64,000 nt of DNA from Psoroptes ovis (taxonomy: Eukaryota > Arthropoda > Arachnida > Sarcoptiformes > Psoroptidae), in the NCBI GenBank assembly GCA_002943765.1, contig PQWQ01000001.1:4933501-4997500 (forward strand), read 5' to 3'. Position numbers and translations under genes: made by a program. The notes under the pieces were generated by a model. The model searched no databases and was not told where the DNA came from. It saw nothing but the letters and a program-made list of their open reading frames with translations. Positions 11,813 to 24,000 of this stretch are shown piece after piece. The stretch's first letter is position 1. Every line of letters starts with the position of its first letter.

Positions 11813-14800
11813 CAAATCGTTTGATGATTTTGAATTTGAATATCTCTCTTGTAATTGTTGTTGTTGTTGTTTTTTTGACATTGATGTTAACTTTAATTTC
11901 ATAAATTCATCTTGAATATTGATCATGTTTCTATTCGAAACAGAGAAATTATATGAAATGAATCAAGACAAAATATGAATTATCATTAAATTAATTCTTT
12001 TGAATTCATTTTTTTTTTTCGTATATTTTCTATGAATAATTTGAAATTGAAATTCTAATATTTTGTATCCATTGTAATAATTCATATTTTATGAAATACT
12101 AATAATAATATCTTTGGGAATTTCAATATTATTCATGCATTTTAATAATGCAAAATAATAATTCAATGAATTGAAAGTAGAAAAGAAAATTGAATCGAAT
12201 GAAAATTTGAATCAAAACCCAATAATATCAATCAATGATTGTTGTGAATGCACCAATGAATGTTGCATGTTGATGTTATTTCATGATGGGTACTCTAATT
12301 TTATTCAAATTATTTTCATTATTATTATTATTCTATGCATCATGCATGAATTATGTTAATATTGAAACAAAAGTAAAAGCAACAAGGAAGAAATAATGTC
12401 AATCTTCTTATTTTTGATTGCAAATAATGATTTTGAATTAGTGAAAAAAAATAATATGAAATTCAAATGCAAAATGTGAATACATTAACCATTGTGATAC
12501 ACATTTTGTATTTGAATTTCATTTGTAAAAGCATTTGAATATTTTAACATCTAAAAACGAAGAATGCCATAAATTTTAATGGTTTTGTAAGTAATTATTT
12601 TCATGGATTTTTCTTTTTCTTTGTGAAAAGACATTTTTATTGAGAATTTTTTTTTGATTTTAAATCAAATAATAATAATGATTTAGAATCTACATACTCA
12701 TTATCCAGACGATATATGAAATAATCCATGGTTGGATCACATTCTAAATTTGCCTAAAATAAATTCAACGAAGAAAAATTATACAAATATTCAAATATAA
12801 TTTTCAAAAATCTTACTTGTTTCGCTGGTTGTTGCAACGATTTTTTCATTACAATCAATAAATATTGTCGTGATGTTGATAATTCAAAATGAATTATTTC
12901 ACCATTCGTCTGCGATGATGGTAAATAAAATGAAAAAGTAAAAAAATAAAATAAACGATTAAATCGTGTCGCTTCAAATCCCAAATTACAAATATTTCGC
13001 ACAAACCATATTCAATTTATTTGTGATTGATTTAATTTGATCATTTTGACAATCATATAGCAATATGTTTTTATCATCAGATGAATAAATGAATTCATGT
13101 GCTATAATTTAATAGAGGTATTGCAGAATTTAAGAGGTGAAAAAAAGGTGAAAAATTCTATTAAATCTTTTATGATTTTGGCACAAAAATTCATTTGTAT
13201 TTTACCTGAAATCCATGTACCATTAAAACGATGTGCTTGCATTATTTTTTTGCTCAACACTTCGGTCAATGTGTATGGTTCTAATTTTGATCCAGTTTGT
13301 CGTGCTGGTTGTTTATTTGGTTTTGTTTTAATTTTCATTGGACATGATGTGAAAATAAAAATAATTAAATTCAATCAAATCTAATCAATTAAATCGATAA
13401 ACTTACAAGGTGTCAATATTAATATTGCTGTAATAATAATTAAACAAATAATTGAAATAACAGCTGATGCAATGCCTAAACTTTTCCAATGTTTATCATT
13501 ATCGATACCATTTTCAAGTTCTTGCTATTTTCATGATTATTATTATTATTTTTTGTTGTATTAAATTAATGATGTTTAGAATATTGAATGACAATAATAA
13601 TAATGAAGAAAAATATGTTGATGACATGAAAAAATAAGAGAAAATGTGGATGAATGAATCAATGAATAAAATGTAATAATATCAAAGTAAATATCTTCGA
13701 GAATCTAATAAAAATAGAAATTTGTATATGTGTGTGAACAGATTTATTTTGTCATTCATTTTGGTTCAAACAAACTTCGAAGAAGAAATCCCCAATCAAT
13801 TTTCATTGAATTTTCGCTTGTATTTGCTCTTGCTTCAAACAATTCATTCATTCATTCATTATTTAACCTTTTAGCAATTTATAAGACTTAAATTGTGGTC
13901 ATCAAATTTATTTATTTCGATCAAAAAATAGAACGAAAAGAAAAATTGATGATCAAATTTTTGATCGAAAATAGATTCGAATTTAACTTTATTCTTGAAT
14001 CGTTTTTAGTTTTTTTTAGCCAAAATCAAATTCATATTGATTATATTGTACATCATCATTCATGTTTCATATTACCATCATTCAACCAATAAAAGTAATG
14101 ATGTTTCAAATTATACACAAAGGCAAAAAAAAAACTTTAGAATTATTTTTGGTAAAAAAAATAAAAATAAAATAAAATAAAAAATGACTAAATTGGATTT
14201 GAAATCGGATATTTTATTATTATTATTATTATGTGAATCTTCGATGCCAATAATAGAAGTAATAATAATGATAATAAATACAGATTGCTTTTTGGCTTTA
14301 GCTTCATTTTTCTCTTATTTTCCAAGGCCAAAATGACAATTGAATTTGTTTTGTTGTTGTTGTTGTTGTTGTAATGGCCAACGATTGATTATCGTTGTTG
14401 TCTTATTACAGCAGCAACAACAGTAGTCCATTGTACATATGAATTTATTTATTTATTCATTTATTCATTCATTTTTGTTATCTATTCAATCCATGATTTC
14501 AAAATAAACAAATTTCAGAATAAAAAAAAAATTCATATTCGTATTCGTCTTGCGGCATAAATACTATATGTGATCAATGAATGAATGAAATGAATGAATT
14601 GAATGAATTGAATTGAATTGATATGAATATGAATAAAAATTATTATTATTAATATTTTGCCCAAAATAATAAGGCAATATTTTCGATTTGAATTTATTTA
14701 TTATTTGTAATCTTTCGAATCGATTTTTCCCATAATAAATCGATTTTTGTTAATAAATCTATGAATGAATTTTCAATTGTGAATCGAATATTTCAATTCA

Positions 14801-15215
14801 ATTGTAAATCATAATAAAAGAAAAATGGGAATGATTTGAAATTTGTTTCTTTTTCTATCCATTTTGTTTAAGATTTTTTTCTCATTGATTTACTTGAAAT
14901 AATATTTGTCTTTATATGTGAAATATATTTGCACTTTTACATTATTTGGATGTTTTCTTCCATTGTATTTTGTTGTGTTAAACTCATGAAAAAAAAATCG
15001 ATTATCAAATTGAATCAATGTGTGAGAAAATTGTCAAATAGAATTGGATGTTTTATCGAATAGAATTTCGGCCATTTGCCGGAATCGATCAATTCGATCA
15101 ATGTATTTTCACATTTTATTGTCATCGTTATTGTTGTATTTGAAAAATAATTATCAAATCAAAGTATACTAAAGCGAATACTTACTTTATCTTCAAATTC
15201 AAAATCTTCTTCCAT
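4076..15215 (-). CDS. DPP4-family (S9B) protein, predicted catalytically dead
   Basis: This is a type II membrane protein of the dipeptidyl-peptidase-4 family, about 971 residues. The 14 exons, from 5' on the minus strand, are 15215-15186, 13524-13407, 13304-13206, 13101-13007, 12909-12817, 12753-12698, 11930-11708, 10806-10468, 10404-10159, 10098-9931, 9868-9406, 9337-9227, 9160-8519 and 4308-4076. All junctions are GT-AG and phase-consistent, with no internal stop. A ten-residue cytoplasmic leader and a transmembrane helix (exon 2, around GIASAVISIICLIIITAIL) precede the beta-propeller and the alpha/beta-hydrolase domain. The nucleophile motif GWSYGG is replaced by GNNVGG. The Asp of HGTADD is replaced (HGTSNE), the terminal DENHG histidine motif is absent, and the paired-Glu motif of the propeller (YEEE) is missing. 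By analogy with DPP6/DPP10 it may be a binding partner; that role is inference. Its last intron carries a retrotransposon. Confidence 0.85.
4338..4488 (-). repeat. 3' LTR of the retrotransposon
   Basis: This is a 151-bp direct repeat identical to 8338-8488. Its inner edge abuts the polypurine tract at 4489-4498, and its outer edge abuts the target duplication AAAG at 4334-4337. It is short for an LTR of this class. Confidence 0.95.
4497..8291 (-). CDS. Gag-pol polyprotein of the Ty3/gypsy element
   Basis: A single frame of 1264 residues runs from the ATG at 8291 to a stop at 4497. An in-frame upstream ATG lies inside the 5' LTR, but MANNNNND just after the leader is the more likely start. 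In order it shows an Asn/Gln-rich N-terminus with repeats of NNPILNQ, a gag-like region, and a CCHC zinc knuckle (CX2CX4HX4C, CKICKKNNHNTDDC). Next come the retropepsin motif LVDTGAGASLF, a reverse transcriptase with the active site YFDDIL, and an RNase H with VRCDASDEAIGAVL. The integrase follows, with an HHCC zinc module and D, D, E candidates in LLDITEF, MVDNAAIF and GGIERVF. Gag and pol are fused in one frame with no frameshift site needed. No stop or frameshift is seen, so the copy may be active. Confidence 0.93.
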   Translation of the reverse strand: MANNNNNDQNNPILNQNNPILNQNNPILNQNHNLNQNMVMYQSSMIPIREMGRNESLEQFLRYFSRMIKINNWSDQISVTIFESLLPPDSPQLDAVEAIPAEKKTTFENLVKEIKEAKKPMRDNLIMDFYELRPLKNQNLDELAVQITSLVNNLYPSANEETKQLLAKDKFFSLMNSDIRNQMANRIELKTLEDYRSFAILLEKQSTPTTSTNFETKTKQNSKFCKICKKNNHNTDDCYSKNKSNRKLQNKNKIKIININNSKSGFWINIAVDGREYPALVDTGAGASLFPMKLFKQLNQKLSKSQVKLTDFSGKNIKALGESIITLKIDNTEIHWKFIISNHQEIIIGYDLLSNDGIKINSDFVSFFNVTPKNDSNDSSTIGHNTENINVVYSSELVDDINNDIDNKNNSNESDINSQLLNKIIEKYPNVFNGLGKAKMVTHKINLKPDAQPFQLKQYRIPEAFEKEIDDAIKKLIDQNIISESYSQYRNPIVPIRKPDGSIRLAIDYRKLNKQTILDSFPIPRIDKIIKDLKGAKFFSKIDMNQGYYQILMNDSDKDKTAFAWNNKLYEFNRMPFGLVTAPATFNRLMQRIFHKIPFVKVYFDDILIFSNSKTDHIKHIEKVISLLNQNGLTINLVKSKFFLDNIEYLGFNISNGQIKPSEKKCQAIKNFPVPKDKKDVEKFVGLCGYYRNLIKDFARIVEPLEKLKLKNSKFEWNQQCNESFQKLVKIMSEGPIISMPDPNKPFIVRCDASDEAIGAVLVQKDNQNEYIIEYFSKKFNKIQKRYAVIEKEATAILLSIEHWKHYLLGRKFYLETDHRPLQWLQSKKDCMGKLGRMAIRLQEFNFEINYIPGKSNIVADAMSRINFINTDNWSRKQNDDQNLLMFINKHKKLFKKENNIWYKKEDGKLKLLIPTSEINHILKKIHNDLFHCGFSKTWNFIRKRMYHPKLRNRLKSIINSCSECQMYKDYDNSKKYPFSKIDHSKKNVNDKWLLDITEFKTKNQHKYLIAMIDIASKYVIAQPSKEIKSDMIISFLKKSWKKFGHPKTLMVDNAAIFTSNKFKEFCNQNNVKIDFSIPYLHQTIGGIERVFRTIKNMIRSTIKNANWIESIENVIDVYNNTVHSSTGFTPNQIFIGREKQFSIDNILPIHESIFNTRDEDKRKWRSKSKNRLSKLADNKKTNMVKQFKINDFILVRRHSKEKPWLGPYKITKKLSDKIFIATGRNDEEFKVHFNQMKLFCGNVKKLAIIPRRGRSKSKDKIQN
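8338..8488 (-). repeat. 5' LTR of the retrotransposon
   Basis: This copy is identical to the one at 4338-4488 and is followed on the outer side by the second AAAG target copy (8489-8492). Immediately inside it I see no textbook primer-binding site starting with TGG. A TGGTGGCAGAGG stretch appears only about 30 bases further in. Confidence 0.95.
10988..11095 (-). other. Candidate alternative or nested exon inside a DPP4-like intron
   Basis: In the 0.9-kb intron between exons 7 and 8 of the inactive DPP4-like gene there is a pyrimidine-rich acceptor (CTACCTTATCAG). It is followed by an acidic reading frame containing VIPNDDRSQDDNYERIEIYE and ending LEILKS at a stop codon. The composition is unlike the surrounding A/T-rich noise. 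It could be an alternative terminal exon or part of another transcript. The acidic frame needs an upstream exon ending in phase 1, whereas exon 7 ends in phase 0, so the link is unresolved. Confidence 0.25.
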
Positions 15216-16299
15216 TTTGTTTTTTTATTGATTCGTGGTTCTTGAATCGATAATTACTCAATTAGTTATGTTTCAAAATTATTCCACTTGACAAATTATT
15301 CAAAATTTGATCAAAATTAACAAATTTAAATTTGACAATTATTCACATTCACATTTCAAAGAAAAAAATGACCAATTGTCTACCCAACCAAAAAACATTT
15401 TACTTGCATTCATATTTCCAAGTGCTTTTTGCCAATTGGCCATTTTCCATATTTGTCTCATTATCCTTCATTGTTTTTCGCTTTTTTCGATTTTCAATGG
15501 CTAGTGGTCGGGTCATTTTACATGATATTCATGGAAAATTTTTTACACACACGATTCAAATTGTAAAATATTATGTTTAAAAATAGAAATTCCATCATAG
15601 CAACGGTTGTACCACGAATTGAATATATTGAGTGAGAAAAATTCCAAACAAAACAAAAAACATTTACCTTTTGGGCAGAAAATTTTATTTTTGTGAATGG
15701 ATGAAAATCAGCCAAAATTACAAATTTATTTTGTGGTAATGTCGTTGGTTTACAGGGTTCTTGTTGTTGTCAATGTTGTTCACTGGTGATCATTTATCAA
15801 CATTGAAAACCACCGTATAAAAAAAACCCACGACCGAGCACATTCCTTGGATACCAAAGCGAAAAAAAGAATGACAGAATAATTAAAATATGAAAAATTA
15901 TATTTCTCCTATTATAAATGATAATAATCATTGTAATTGTAATTCAAATTGATAACGATTCTACCACACAAAAAGAATAGAAAATGTGAATGTTTATGAT
16001 AATTTTTGCATTGAATTTTTGCGATTCTTGCATTGAAAACCTCATGGAACCATGGGTCTTTGAATTTTAATCAAAGAAAATTTCTTTTTTGAATAATTTC
16101 TTCATAAATTCTTTGATAATTTCCCCCCCAAGTCTTTTGTTGAATTTATTTATTTATTTATTAATGTCATTTGGCCATTCAAAAAGAGCATCGCTTAATC
16201 AAAAAAATTTTTTTCTCTTTGTTTAATTTCAAATTATCTTTTTGGAAACCCGTCGGAAAATCCTAGGTCCCCCCACAGAATTCTCCAAGATTTGATGAT
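15216..16299. promoter_or_regulatory. Intergenic region between divergent DPP4-like and SUMF1 genes
   Basis: This region of about 1.1 kb must hold the promoters of the minus-strand DPP4-like gene and the plus-strand SUMF1 gene. It contains frames of 60-80 codons on both strands, but none shows conserved composition or splice context. I saw no specific promoter element. Confidence 0.35.
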
Positions 16300-17510
16300 A
16301 TGAATTATTTGTATTTAATTTTGATTTTTGAATTAATTCGCTCCGTTTGCGGCTGTGGATGTTCTGCTAATAATATCAACAATGTCAACAATAAGAATAA
16401 TAATGATAATTTTAATGTATTTCAACAAAAATATTTGAATCATGAAAATAATAATGGCCGGAAATATGATGAAACATTTTCTCGTTTAATTTCAAATTTT
16501 TATTCCGAAAATTATTGTCCATTAAATGGTTATGAAAATGAAAATGAAAATGATAAATACGAGGAAATGATATTCATTTCATCCGGTAATTTTTTAATGG
16601 GTACAAATGATCCTATTATTGTTGCTGACAGTGAAGCACCTGAAAGAATGATTCATGTAAATAATTTTTGGTTAGATAAATATGAAGTTAGTAATGCGAA
16701 ATTTTCAAAATTCATTCAATCAACTGGCTACCGGACCGATGCTGAACGTTTTGGTCAATCATTTGTATTTGATTTAATGTTAAGTGAAACGATTCGTGCA
16801 AACATAACGTTAGCTGTTGCTCAAGCACAATGGTGGCTACCAGTCGATAATGCTAATTGGTATCAACCAGAAGGAATCGATTCAAATATCACGAAACGAA
16901 TGAATCATCCTGTTGTACATGTATCATGGAATGATGCTAATGAATATTGTCGTTGGTTAGGTAAACGTTTACCACGTGAAAATGAATGGGAATTCGCTTG
17001 TCGTGGTGGACTTGAACGACGTTTATTTCCATGGGGTAATAATGAAAAACCGAAAGGCAAACACTTTATGAATATTTGGCAGGGCAAATTCCCTGTAGAA
17101 AATACTGGTATTGAAATTTTTTTCTTTGTTCATAAAATGAATATCTCTATTCACAAGCAAATGATTTCACTATTTTTGATTCATTTTTTTGTTTTCAAAA
17201 TCAAATTATAACAATTCAAGGTGATGATGGTTTTCGTTGGACATGTCCAATTGATCATTTTCCTGAACAAAATAAATTCGGTTTCAAAAACATTGTCGGT
17301 AATGTTTGGGAATGGATTGATGATGATTGGTCAACAATAGTGCCAATGACAATGAAATCTAAAAATCGGTCGAAAAATTCCAACGATACTCCCCATAGAA
17401 TAATCATTGACAAAAATAATAAAGTAAAAAAAGGTGGTTCATTTTTGTGTCATCGTTCATATTGTTATCGTTATCGTTGTGCAGCCAGAAGTTTCAATAC
17501 GCCTGTATGT

Positions 17511-17541
<31 letters not shown>

Positions 17542-17738
17542 TTTATTTTTTTGAAAAATTTGAATTCCCATTTTTTCTATTCACTTGAATTTTGATGATT
17601 TCATTTATTTCGTTTCCCATATTTCACCCACTCATTCAAACCCATATCCATTTTTCCAAAAAAAAACCCAAATTACAGGACACATCAGCCAGTAATCTTG
17701 GATTTCGTTGTGCAGCCGATGATCATCTTTCAAATTGA
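16300..17738 (+). CDS. SUMF1: Formylglycine-generating enzyme (sulfatase-modifying factor 1)
   Basis: The enzyme oxidises the active-site cysteine of newly made sulfatases to C-alpha-formylglycine in the endoplasmic reticulum. The exons are 16300-17107, 17221-17504 and 17679-17738, giving 383 residues (human ~374). The N-terminus is a signal peptide ending near SVCGCGCSA, which resembles the Cys-rich N-terminal extension of animal FGE. A low-complexity Asn-rich linker follows. The FGE-sulfatase domain is clear: GNFLMGTND, DKYEVSNAKFSKF, HPVVHVSWNDANEYCRWLGK, RLPRENEWEFACRGG, GFKNIVGNVWEW and KKGGSFLCHRSYCYRYRC. The last motif carries the two active-site cysteines of the family. The end, SASNLGFRCAAD, is also conserved. 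Overlapping AATAAA signals occur at 17779-17788. The gene lies between two minus-strand DPP4 paralogues. Confidence 0.96.
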
Positions 17739-18057
17739 TTTTTGATCAATCAAATTGTTCAATGTATTTTCTTTTGAAAATAAATAAAACATTTATGAAT
17801 ATTTATTCTCATTTTTGAATGTATATTTTATATATAATTTCTATGATATATATTTTTAACTGATTTCAAATATGTATAAATGTATGAAAGGAAAAAAAAT
17901 GGACAACAAATAATTTTTGTGAAAATAACATTGATAATAATAATAATAATAATATATGTCATTAATATAAATATATTTCTGGAATTGTTTTGTTCATATT
18001 TATTTCTGTTTGTTTTAAGAATAACCAATGAATATTGATTAATTTGATCATTTCGAA

Positions 18058-21000
18058 TCAATATTTCGACACACGACGTCTTCGTAGACCAATTTCTTCA
18101 ATATACGAATCTAATTGAAAACATTCATTTGTCCAAAAATGTGTCATTGTTTCATAGAGGTGATGACTAACACCAGGTAGACCATGATTTTCATCTGGAT
18201 ATATTTGTGTATTGAATATGATATTTTCTTTATTCAATTCTTTGATCAATACCATTGAATTTTGTATGTGTACATTATCTACAAAGCAAACGAGAAAAAA
18301 AGAGAGGAAAATTTTCAAAATAATGAATTGAATTTTGAAATTGAAACACTTAAAAAAAAATTCATATATCACTAATGTTAATGAGAATTTTCCTGGGTTG
18401 AAATTAATTTTGTTTGAAAATTTCAGATATTTTTTTCAATTAAAATTCCCTACACACACACACTTACACACACAAAAGTCAATGTATTAATTTTAAAATA
18501 TCGAACAAAATTTCAATTTTGTTTGAAAAGTTTTATTTACTTAATGTATATTTTTCTCATTGATTCATTGATCGAAATTTTTGGGCCAACGAAAATTTAT
18601 TTACTTTGAATTAATTTATTTCTCTTTTTTTTCTCAAACACTGAACCTAAAATTGAAAAAATTGAAAATTTTCAATCGCAAATTCCAATAATGGTGATAT
18701 GTTTGTGCATTTAGAAAAAATAAATGGAGAAAATTGGAGGGTCTGATTTTTTTGAATTTTGCTCGAAATTAATGTCATTAAAATAAATGGCATCAAAGCT
18801 GCTCAATGTATAATTAGTATTGCTGTTTTTGTCATGAAACAAAAGGCAAAGAGCTTTGTATTGTATCTCGTAGATTCTTGAGAATTTTTTTTTTTTTGAC
18901 TCGAATTTCAAGTCAAAGGTATTCCAATGTGTGTGTGTGTGTGTGTGCGTGTACCATCTATCAATAGCATTGATGATGATAGAGGTTGAAATTATACGTT
19001 TCAACAACTTTTTTTTTTCATCTCAAAACTTTCATTTGTAAAAACAATGATAAAGAAAAACAATAATTAATGTTCATTCATATTCTTTGAACACAAAATT
19101 AGATTCATTCATTCATATTCTATTCAATGAATAATTTTTTTTGTTAGGCTGTCCGGAAAGTTTTGGTGGATTTTCATGAACAACTCGATTGATTGAAGCG
19201 AGATGAACTTTTCGGACAACATAATAGAATAATGTTATTATTTATGAAATTTTTTTTTTCATGAATAATTTTGCTTTGTATCATTATTATTATGATTATT
19301 ATTATCATAATTATCATGTATAATCACAAGGTGAATGTAATAATTTTGTTTTGTTTTTGTTTTCAAAAAAAAAATTAATGAAATATAATAGATGAAATAC
19401 AAACCATCTGCTGTTCCATGAATTAGTAAAAATTTTTTATTACGCATATTATTCAAATCATACATAACGGATGATGTTTGATAATTTTTCATTGTTTCAT
19501 TCGTCGGTAAACCCATATAACGTTCAGTGTATGCAGAATCTTTTGAGATGAAAATTATTCAAAAATAAATAGATAAAATAATTATGAATAAATTTTCATC
19601 AAATTTTTATTGTTTTTCTGAAATTCTTTGAAAATTCTCATACCATATAATATCCATGATGTGACCGGTGCAACCGAAACACCACAAGCAAATACTGGAT
19701 CAAGTTTGTCTTTGGCCAGAATTTTTGCCGTCACATAACCGCCATAACTCCAACCCCATATGCCGATAGCATCACGATTAATGAATGTATATTTGTCTCT
19801 CAAATATCTTTGTTTTTTTTGCGAACAATTAAAAAAATTAATTAATTAATTTATCCGTCATAATTAATTAAAAATACCTTGCAGCAATAATTTGATCATC
19901 AATTTCTACAGTACCTAAACGATGATAAAGATAATGTTTCATTTTTTCACCTTGAAATCCACTGCCTCTTCCATTGATATATGCATATATAATTTCATGA
20001 TTACTTGCCAAATATTTTCCATAATTCATTTTAAAATTTTCATTAACATTTTGTGAACCAGGACCACCATAAACTTGAATTAATAGAGGATATTTTACAA
20101 TACTATCCTCTTTGAAAGTTGGTGGCATAAACATTTGAATGATTAAAACTAAATTTAAAATATTAGAAATTTGAATTTGAATTAAATATTCCATTGAAAT
20201 TTCACTTTTTTTAAATGAGAAAAGCTCAAATTTATCGATTAGAGTCTCTTTGAGTATTCAATTATTTAGGAAATTTGAATTCGATTCAAACAAAAAACCT
20301 TACATCCCACAAAAATTTTTGCGGGCAAAAGTCATTTAATATTTTCAAATGACAAAAACATTTTTTTTTGAAATTAGTAATTATCAATTATCAAAACACA
20401 TTTACCATAATCATTTTTATCAATTATTTCAGTTCGTATTGTCGGTAATAATTTTTTACTGAGCGTATTCGATAGTTTTTCATTCATTTCCCAATTAAAC
20501 ATTATTCTACTATCATTTTGTTCACGTTTCATTCGACGATTCATCGTCGAATATGGTATATTTGGTCCCAAGCATTCATGTAGATAATATGTACCATTTT
20601 TACTGAAAATTATATTATTAAACAAACATTGATTAAGCTCGATTTGATCACATGTTATACAATTTTCAATAATTTCATTATCATTATTATTATTATTATG
20701 ATCGTTATCATCTATCATATTATGTTTATCAGTAATATTATTGATATTATCATTGAAATTTATCGATTTAACTTTATCTTCAACAAAGAAAACATGTCTT
20801 TCACCAGGTTTCCTTGGTCTTGTTGCTTGATAATATATTTGATTACTGATCAATTGATTATCATGATAAATTGATATAATTTTCAATATTTTAACAATAT
20901 CACGTTTTCCAGTTGTAATGAAATTTCGTTCACCAGTCTATTTGATCATGATTATTTGAATAAAAGATAATATATTGAATATTATTAATAATAATACCCT

Positions 21001-24000
21001 TCAAAATCGAAATGAATTTTCATTCAAAACAATTTTTTTTTCTCAATAATTCATACCTTAATATTAACTTTGATAATTTGTATAAATTTTTCCACGCTAT
21101 TATCACTATGTAATACATAATAATTTTCACCATTTTCATCTGTATGAATCGTAGTTATATCGATCCAACCAGTTGTAGATCTGGTGTGAAAGCTCTGTGA
21201 ATTATTTTATTTCAAAATGAAATTTTTTTTTTGTCATTATTATCTTAACTAAAAACACCAATTACCTCTTGACATTTCCATTTATGATCAACGTTCGAAG
21301 TTGTGGTCGGTGAACAAACCGAATATGATGCATAATTTTGTTCTCTTGTCATCCAAATCACAATCAAATAATTATGTTTTGCCCATTTTAATGATGTTAT
21401 ATAATAATCACTATGAGTTATTATGAATTAATTAATGATTTTTTTTTAGTGATTTCAATTTAATTATAATCATAATCAAAATTTGGAAAAAACAAACCTA
21501 TTTTGCACCAGTAATTCATTTGGTGGTAAAATTTCTTGTGATTCAAATTTTGAATTTACATTCAAATCTACCATATATAATTTAACTGATGGATTTTTCG
21601 ATCCAGGCTGTGTGTTTGTATATTCAAATTTAAAATTTCGAAATAAAAATTAAATGTATTTGTCATTTTGGTGGCATTATATATTGTTTTATATGGCAAA
21701 ATAATGGCAAACAAAAAAAGAGTAAAACAGATTCAAAATGGGATAGGGAAAACATTAAAATAATTACATTTTGAACAAAATAAAATTGAAGGAGGAAATG
21801 TAATAAAATAAAATAAAATGAAAATTCATTGAATAATTTATTATCGAAATTTTCATTTCATTTCATTTCATTTATGTTTTCAATTACACTATTATTACTA
21901 TTATTTTCATTATTTCATTGTGTTTAAACACAATTAAATGTATTGAAATAAAATGAAAAATAAAATAAAATCAAATAAAATACAAAAAATTGGTGAAACA
22001 TACTTTAGGATATTTAATTTTAATTGGTCCTAAATATTGTGAATCCAAATCAACATGATCACCATACCATGGATATTCTTGTGTTTCCACTTCAGTATCA
22101 TTAAAACTAATATAAGCCAAACTTTTACCATCATTCGATTGATAGAATGCAATACCATTCGCAAGGATTTCTTCTTCATAAATCCAATCAGGTATACCAT
22201 TATATACATAACGTTCATTAGTGTTCGATAATCTTTGAATATTTTTCAAATCATCATTTGGATTATTCATAAAATAAATATTATTATCATAAACAAATAT
22301 TAATTGAGCATCTTGTTTACCCCATTCACATATTTTTAAGCTTGAATCAATATTTGCTTCTTGTGGTCGGATATTTATAATGCTATAATTTTTTAAAATT
22401 ATAGTTTTTCAAAATTTGAAAAAAAACACATGATAAAAATATGATTCAATGAATAATTTAATTCAGCATAATTTAACATCAATTGTTTGATTGCACTTAT
22501 GAATATATTTAAACTTACTTATCAGTGGACAAATGATAGGCTTTATATTTTGCACTGGTACTATGTCTAAATATCTGGTTTATTTCAAATATGTTATGAG
22601 TGTTTTACATGAATTTTTTTGTGAAATAAAACAAAAAAAAATTTGAAATTTTTCAGATTAAAAAAATTCAAAATATTTTCCAAAAAATTAATTTAATTAC
22701 ATTTTTAATATGACTTATGAACAATGCATATTCACGATTAGGTGATAATATTACACGATCAACTTCATGTTGTTTCTATATAAGTGTATTTTTGTTGAGC
22801 AGAAAAAGAGAGAGATAAAAAAAATCAATTATATCAATGAAAATTGTATGAATTTTGAAACACAATTGATCACATTTTATCATATCATTAATCAATGAAA
22901 TTACATTTAATATTCTTTGACATATTTTCATTGATAACAAATGTCATGTTTTTCGTTTTGGTAAACATTATTAAGTAAAAAATATATATATATTGAAAAA
23001 AAAAACTTACCAATATTCTTGCATAGATTATTATTTTTATTTGATTTGTATGTACATTATATAATACAAAATCACCATTGATTGATATAAATGTTAGCTC
23101 AATATCACTAATCCATGTACCATTAAATAATGGTTGTAATGTATAATTTCCTTGTAATAATTCATCTAATCTAAGTTTTTCTTTTGTTTCTGTATAAAAT
23201 TTTGCTTTTGATTGAGAATAAATGAATGAAAGAAAAAAAAACAAGAATATTTAATCAAAATAAATGAATATTTCCTCCCCTCCCACCACAATTAATTTCA
23301 AAATGTCTTACATTGAATATCAGGATTTATTATATAAATTGCCAATATAATTGCTGATGATAATAGCACAATGACAAATATCGATATCAATGTACCTTTC
23401 CAATTGTTTGATTCGACATCGATTGTTGATAGTTCCTATTTTGAATTTTTGATGAATTTTTAAATGAAAATAAGCATGTGTTAATTCAAACTGATTTTCA
23501 TTTAAAATTTAAAATCGATCGACAATTCATTGTGTAATTTTCGAAAATTCAAATTTCAAACAAAAAAATTTATTACATTGAAACATATTCTATTCACGAT
23601 CCACATCAAATACACTTATTCATTCAAGTAGTATCAAAAAATTGACCGAATTTCTAAGGGTTTATGATTATTATTTAGAGGACATGTTTATTTATTATTA
23701 TTTTGATCTACTAGTGAAACATCATTTCAATAAAATGAAAAAAAGGTCATAAAATTTCGGATTATTTGTATTGTCATTGATATTTTTTTAGGGAAAATTT
23801 TATTTATTTATTTATCTACTTATTCATTCATTTTATTTTATTTTATTTTTTATTGCAAATACATGTTCAATAATCGAAATCTTTATATTAAATGAAATGA
23901 AATCAAGCAAAAGCAAGCAAATATTTAATGAAAAAAAAAATAATGATGGTAATGATTATAGTAATAAATAAGCACATTCTAAGAATTCATTGAAATTCCA

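Noticed and set aside
12171..12359. Cys-rich plus-strand frame (NDCCECTNECC)
   Set aside because: It lies in an intron of the DPP4-like gene, begins without ATG and ends in an Ile/Met run made of AT repeats; probably chance.
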